Source of the DNA: an uncultured Chitinophagaceae bacterium
GTDB lineage: Bacteria; Bacteroidota; Bacteroidia; Chitinophagales; Chitinophagaceae
NCBI GenBank assembly: GCA_903841915.1
Contig: CAIMKO010000096.1
Location: forward strand, 1-11,012
Direction: 5' to 3'
DNA: 11,012 nt
Positions 7,410 through 11,012 of this stretch are shown in pieces. The position numbers were made by a program, and so were the translations under genes. The notes under the pieces are model-generated. The model did not search any database and was not told where the DNA came from. It saw nothing but the letters and a program-made list of their open reading frames with translations. The stretch's first letter is position 1, and the number at the start of each line of letters is the position of its first letter.

Positions 7410-8738
7410 TTATTGAACCTCTAATTGAACCACCGTATCAATATCATCTTGTTTAATTCCATCCAAAAAAATAAACAAACCTTCGGTTTGTTGCTTGAAG
7501 CGAACAGATTTATTCTCTGCAAATACAGTTGCTTTTTGCACCTGCTGTTTTAATCCCGGAATAAAAATATAATCAGCTCCATCACTTTTGAAAATGTGGA
7601 CGAATATCTTTTTCTCTTTTGCAGTCAATACTCCCCAATCCTGTGTGGATATCAGATTACCTCTTGTCCCGTAAATAGTTTCTCCATATTTCTCCATCCA
7701 TTTTCCAACAGCTTTTAAAGTATCTGTAAATTCCGGTTGGATGATCCCATTTGGCATTGGCCCGATATTCAATAAAAAGTTTGCATTGTTTCCAGCTGCA
7801 TTTACCAAATATTGGATCAGTTTTTTTACAGATTTATAATTTCGGTCTGTAATATTAAAACCCCAAGAATCATTCATTGTCTCGCAGGTCTCTAAGGGCA
7901 ATTGAGAAATGGCTGCTCCACCAAAACCAGTTGTATTATGACCCGGCAGATCTTTTTCGAACATTTGAAAATCTTCGCCCGGAATAGGCAATAAATGATG
8001 GTTATTACCGATCATACATTGTGGTTGCAACTTGTGTATCAATTGATAAATTTCGTTGTAATGCCAATCTACTTTTGATGTTCCGCTTTTATCGGTATCA
8101 TTTTCTAACTGATCCCAATGTCCGTCAAACCAAATACCGGCAACTTCGCCATAGTTGGTAAGCAATTCTGTTAATTGCGCTTTCATGAAAGAAATATAAT
8201 GACCCCAATCACTTTTCACAGTACGTCCAGTGCCTTTACCTGTTCGCCCGGTCTCATATTGATAATCGGTACGATGCCAATCCAATAAAGAATAATAAAA
8301 AAATATTTTAATTCCCTGCTTGTGACATTCATCAGCCATTTGCTTCACCGCATCTTTTCCATAAGCAGTATTTGTTATTTTCCAATCGGATTGTTTAGTA
8401 TCCCAGTTACTGAAACCATCATGGTGCCTGGTTATTAAAGTAATGTATTTCATACCTGCACTTTTTGCAGCAGCAACCCATTTTTTGGCATCAAAATCAA
8501 CCGGATTAAAGATGGTTTGCAGTCTGGAATATTCATCCACATGAATATTCCTGTTATTCATCACCCACTCACCATTACCTAAAACACTCGAAGCCCCCCA
8601 ATGAATGAACATGCCGAATTTCATATCTTGAAAAGCAGTTCGTTGTTGCAGATTTTCCGCTGAAGGGATGTAGGATTGTGATTGCACACGAATCAATCCA
8701 ATGAATAAAAGAAGAAAAAAAAGGAAATATTTTTTCAT
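7410..8738 (-). CDS. GH29 alpha-L-fucosidase
   Basis: Exported enzyme that hydrolyses terminal alpha-L-fucose from glycans, first gene of the enzyme operon. At 442 residues it has a type I signal peptide (MKKYFLFFLLLF, likely cleavage after VQS at residue 20) and then a GH29 TIM-barrel. Family motifs are FGMFIHWG (41-48), ITRHHDGFSNWD (102-113), and GIWFDGHWD (201-209), where D205 is the expected catalytic nucleophile. ETCETMNDSWGF (283-294) and NFLLNIGPMPNG (320-331) are also typical. The acid/base is less conserved in GH29; E255 or E261 in GEDFQMFEKD are candidates by spacing only. A short C-terminal beta-region (about 355-442) follows, with no extra carbohydrate-binding module. GH29 subfamily and linkage preference cannot be set from sequence alone. 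The start is ATG at 8738, directly followed by the signal peptide. The gene lies 134 bases after the LytTR regulator and 20 bases before the GH27 gene. Confidence 0.93.
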   Translation of the reverse strand: MKKYFLFFLLLFIGLIRVQSQSYIPSAENLQQRTAFQDMKFGMFIHWGASSVLGNGEWVMNNRNIHVDEYSRLQTIFNPVDFDAKKWVAAAKSAGMKYITLITRHHDGFSNWDTKQSDWKITNTAYGKDAVKQMADECHKQGIKIFFYYSLLDWHRTDYQYETGRTGKGTGRTVKSDWGHYISFMKAQLTELLTNYGEVAGIWFDGHWDQLENDTDKSGTSKVDWHYNEIYQLIHKLQPQCMIGNNHHLLPIPGEDFQMFEKDLPGHNTTGFGGAAISQLPLETCETMNDSWGFNITDRNYKSVKKLIQYLVNAAGNNANFLLNIGPMPNGIIQPEFTDTLKAVGKWMEKYGETIYGTRGNLISTQDWGVLTAKEKKIFVHIFKSDGADYIFIPGLKQQVQKATVFAENKSVRFKQQTEGLFIFLDGIKQDDIDTVVQLEVQ

Positions 8739-8745
8739 GACAAGC

Positions 8746-8784
8746 TTTTAAAATCGTTTGTAAAGGCCATCTACGATCTTAAAA
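8746..8784. promoter_or_regulatory. Inverted repeat upstream of the fucosidase start, candidate operator or leader hairpin
   Basis: TTTTAAAATCGT (8746-8757) and ACGATCTTAAAA (8773-8784) form a 12-base inverted repeat with one mismatch around a 15-base centre. It starts 7 bases upstream of the fucosidase ATG. It could be an operator for a regulator of the operon, or a hairpin in the mRNA leader. No T-run follows on the minus strand, so it does not look like a terminator. It overlaps TATTTTTA (8787-8780, minus), one base away from the TAnnTTTG -7 box, with no good -33 element. Confidence 0.4.
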
Positions 8785-8825
8785 ATACTTATTGTTTGTT
8801 ACATTAGGACTAATTAATCTGAAAT

Positions 8826-8868
8826 TAAACCAGTCATTGTTTGAACTGTAAACGACAGCATAAACCAG
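8826..8868. repeat. Short direct repeat in the regulator-fucosidase spacer
   Basis: TAAACCAG occurs at 8826-8833 and again at 8861-8868, an exact 8-base repeat 35 bases apart (CTGGTTTA on the minus strand). It lies just after the LytTR regulator stop and upstream of the enzyme operon. LytTR-family regulators bind direct repeats, so it could be a binding site. The usual spacing is nearer 21 bases and the match to the usual core is poor, so chance is also possible. Confidence 0.25.
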
Positions 8869-8872
8869 CAGA

Positions 8873-9637
8873 TTATCTGTCAAACCATTTCTTGAAAGCA
8901 GGTGCTTTTTCTCTACTGATATCGAGTTCCATTTTTAAAGGTGCTTTCAATAACACTATGAGCTTTTGATTTTCCTGGGGTTTCACGCTCTGAATGGCAT
9001 CGATATGAATAATACTTTGACGGTTGGCCCTATAAAAGAATTTAGGATCGAGCAGATCTTCAATATCTTCTAATGTCGCAAAATCAAGAATATACTTATC
9101 TCCCGAAAAAGTGCATAAATAATTTAAGTTATCCCTTACAAAACAAGCGATCTCTTTAGTATCTACAGGAATCCAGTTATTCCTGAAATGAACAATGAAC
9201 TTTTCTTTGAAATGCGGAGACCGGGCATTGGCAATATTTGAAATCAGTTGAGAAATATCTACAGGCAACTTCGTCTTTTGGTGAATGAATATTCTTGATT
9301 TATCAATTGCCTTTTTAAGTTCCGCATCGTCGATAGGTTTCAATAAATAATCAATGCCATTTACTTTAAAAGCACGAACCGCATATTCGTCGTAAGCGGT
9401 TGTAAAAATCACTGGGCATTGCAATTTAAAATCATCAAACAGGTCAAAACTGACACCATCACTCAATTGTATATCCATGAACATCAAGTCGGGTTCGGCA
9501 TTTTCCATGAACCATTTCTTTGCAGTCTTTAAACTTGGCAATACCTCGAGCACATTGATATCATTTGATACCTGTTTTATTTTACTCATCAATTCCTTTG
9601 CTATCAGGCTCTCGTCTTCAATGATCACAGCATTCAT
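8873..9637 (-). CDS. LytTR-family response regulator
   Basis: A 254-residue cytoplasmic DNA-binding response regulator, normal length for the CheY-LytTR class. The receiver domain (about 1-120) has the acidic pair E7-D8, phospho-acceptor D55 (MFMDIQL), T80 (IFTTAYDEYAVRAF) and K100 (LLKPID), so all key phosphorylation residues are present. The LytTR DNA-binding domain covers about 146-254 (FYRANRQSIIHI at 201-212, ending REKAPAFKKWFDR). Its ATG overlaps the upstream sensor-kinase stop by 4 bases (ATGA), so the two are probably translationally coupled partners. The gene lies 134 bases upstream of the fucosidase in the same direction, which makes that operon its most likely target, although this is inferred from position only. 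LytTR regulators bind direct repeats, and a candidate repeat is present in the spacer. Confidence 0.93.
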   Translation of the reverse strand: MNAVIIEDESLIAKELMSKIKQVSNDINVLEVLPSLKTAKKWFMENAEPDLMFMDIQLSDGVSFDLFDDFKLQCPVIFTTAYDEYAVRAFKVNGIDYLLKPIDDAELKKAIDKSRIFIHQKTKLPVDISQLISNIANARSPHFKEKFIVHFRNNWIPVDTKEIACFVRDNLNYLCTFSGDKYILDFATLEDIEDLLDPKFFYRANRQSIIHIDAIQSVKPQENQKLIVLLKAPLKMELDISREKAPAFKKWFDR

Positions 9638-11012
9638 ATCAATGGAATTTTAACAGTGAAAAAATGTTCAGTTTCGTCAATCATTAATGGTCTATCAGAC
9701 AAATAATGATATAAGGAAATGAGATTATCCAAACCTTGTTTATTACTTGTTTCTACAAATTTTTTCTTTTGCAAATTATTTTTAACGATCAGATATTCAT
9801 TGTCAACATAAATATCAATCTTCAAAGGTGTTTCACTGTCAACGATATTGTGTTTTATTGAATTCTCCACGAGATTCTGTAAAGTAACAGGAACAATTTT
9901 TTTATGATTATATACTTCATCCACAGCAATATTCACCTGCAAACCCTCTTCAAATCTCGTTTTTTGCAATTGCACAAAAGTTTGAATGAACCTTAACTCA
10001 TCTTTCAGATCGATCAGTTCTTCATCTTTACTTTGAAGGATATATCGATAAATTTTGCTCATCCCATCCAAAAAATTTATGGCTGATTTTTGATCAACGC
10101 GTATCAAACTACTTAATGAAGTAAGGGAGTTGAATAAAAAATGCGGGTTTAAATGTTGCTTCAGATTTTCATATTGCACTCTTGATTTCTCTTTACCCAA
10201 TGCATGTGTCTTGGTCTCAAGCGTTAATATCTGCTTTTGCTGTTTCATCCTGAAGCGATAAAAAAGGTAAAGGCCTGTTATGATTAGCAAAATGACTAAA
10301 GCAATAAACCACCATTTTTTATAATAAGGCGTTTTGATGAAAAAAGGGATCGCCTTATAGTGTTCATTCCACTCATCCCGCATAGTAGTGGTCTTAACTT
10401 TAAACACATAGTTTCCCCCGGGAATATTGGTATAACTAACGGCTTTTCTACTTCCGCAATAAGTCCAGCCGGTATCAAATCCTTCCAATTTGTACGCAAA
10501 CTGATACATTTCAGGTCTACTGAAATCAATTGCTGCAAACTCGAAATAGAAAGAATTCTCATCGGGCTCAAGTATTACTTTTTTATTTTTTTGTATCTCT
10601 TCCTGAAAATGTTTGTCGATAGAATTCACTGCCATGATCGTGATAGCCAATGACTGATCTTTGGCATGCGCTTCCTGGGCCAAGGGATCACATTCGTAAT
10701 ATCCGCCCTGAGCCATCAGCCAGAGCTTATTGTTACAGGAATTCACGATACGCATGATCTCCCCGGAATGGTTAATACCATCACGCATTCCAAAATTGAG
10801 CACTTTAGACTTTTTCTCATCGATCATAGAAACAGCATAGATCATTGATTCGGTACCCCATATCTTTCCTTCACTGTCTTCAGCCAAACCAACTACAAAC
10901 TCGGAATGAAGGCCATCCCCTGCTGTAAAGGATCTTACATATTCAGGTACTGAGGCCTTACAATTGATCTTAACCAGACCTGCTTTAGTAGATATCCATA
11001 AAAAGCCCTTAC
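9634..11012 (-). CDS. Propeller/Y_Y_Y sensor histidine kinase of the LytS/YpdA type, 5' end outside window
   Basis: Membrane sensor kinase; the 458 visible residues are the C-terminal part. The reading frame stays open to the right edge, so the TTG at 10887 is internal. Upstream codons continue propeller-type repeats (GFLWISTKAGLVKI; AEDSEGKIWGTE). Next comes a Y_Y_Y domain at about 152-207 (FYFEFAAIDFSRP, YKLEGFDTGWTYCG, PGGNYVFKVK) and one transmembrane helix at about 232-252. A coiled linker (KQQKQILTLETKTHALGKEK) leads to a His_kinase domain with the phospho-acceptor His at residue 290 in LNPHFLFNSL. The N-box is LQNLVENSIKHN, and the G-box is degenerate (KQGLDNL), as is usual for this class. 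The periplasmic propeller and Y_Y_Y parts probably sense a glycan or its breakdown product, as in Bacteroidota polysaccharide loci. It is coupled by the ATGA overlap to the LytTR regulator. A complete protein would normally be about 900-1000 residues. Confidence 0.92.
   Translation of the reverse strand, partial: KGFLWISTKAGLVKINCKASVPEYVRSFTAGDGLHSEFVVGLAEDSEGKIWGTESMIYAVSMIDEKKSKVLNFGMRDGINHSGEIMRIVNSCNNKLWLMAQGGYYECDPLAQEAHAKDQSLAITIMAVNSIDKHFQEEIQKNKKVILEPDENSFYFEFAAIDFSRPEMYQFAYKLEGFDTGWTYCGSRKAVSYTNIPGGNYVFKVKTTTMRDEWNEHYKAIPFFIKTPYYKKWWFIALVILLIITGLYLFYRFRMKQQKQILTLETKTHALGKEKSRVQYENLKQHLNPHFLFNSLTSLSSLIRVDQKSAINFLDGMSKIYRYILQSKDEELIDLKDELRFIQTFVQLQKTRFEEGLQVNIAVDEVYNHKKIVPVTLQNLVENSIKHNIVDSETPLKIDIYVDNEYLIVKNNLQKKKFVETSNKQGLDNLISLYHYLSDRPLMIDETEHFFTVKIPLI

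Noticed and set aside
8739..8872. Terminator between the regulator and the fucosidase gene
   Set aside because: The inverted repeat there has no T-run after it on the minus strand and sits close to the fucosidase start, so an operator or leader hairpin is more likely.
9634..10887. Sensor kinase starting at the TTG at 10887
   Set aside because: The frame stays open to the window edge and the upstream residues (GFLWISTKAGLVKI) are clear propeller repeats, so the true start is outside the window.
1..11012. CRISPR arrays, tRNA or rRNA genes, insertion sequences
   Set aside because: No regularly spaced repeats, no tRNA-like fold or rRNA sequence, and no transposase-like frame or terminal inverted repeats were seen.

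Overview
The window looks like a chromosomal segment from a member of the Bacteroidota, most likely a Chitinophagaceae/Sphingobacteriia-type environmental glycan degrader. The reasons are AT-rich DNA, starts without clear Shine-Dalgarno sequences, a propeller/Y_Y_Y sensor kinase of the LytS/YpdA type paired with a LytTR regulator, and a Tat-exported Gfo/Idh/MocA oxidoreductase next to a DUF1080 (3-keto-disaccharide hydrolase) protein. The lineage is inferred from gene content, not from a marker gene.

Layout. (1) Positions 1-1561, minus strand: 5' part of an exported multiheme cytochrome c with eight CXXCH motifs and the start of a HEAT-repeat region. It begins at a TTG codon and runs off the left edge. 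(2) 1562-1814: divergent intergenic region with one candidate Bacteroidota-type -7 box. (3) 1815-2222, plus strand: small four-helix DoxX-like membrane protein with a His-rich tail. (4) 2251-2296: strong hairpin whose T-run is on the minus strand, so it probably ends the large minus-strand operon. (5) 8738 down to 2343, minus strand: four exported sugar enzymes in transcription order, GH29 alpha-L-fucosidase, GH27 alpha-galactosidase-like enzyme, tandem-domain DUF1080 protein, and Gfo/Idh/MocA oxidoreductase. (6) 8739-8872: spacer with an 11/12-matched inverted repeat and a direct repeat. (7) 9637 down to 8873: LytTR response regulator, overlapping by 4 bases (ATGA) the 3' end of a propeller/Y_Y_Y/His_kinase sensor that runs off the right edge at 11012.

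How they may work together (inference). The sensor and regulator lie directly upstream of, and co-oriented with, the enzyme genes and may control them in response to a glycan. The fucosidase and alpha-galactosidase would remove terminal alpha-L-fucose and alpha-galactose in the periplasm. The oxidoreductase/DUF1080 pair fits a 3-keto-glycoside route, in which a hydroxyl is oxidised to a ketone and the activated glycosidic bond is then cleaved. No SusC/SusD pair or other transporter is visible, so this is either a transporter-less locus or part of a larger one. The cytochrome and DoxX-like genes look like a separate neighbourhood.
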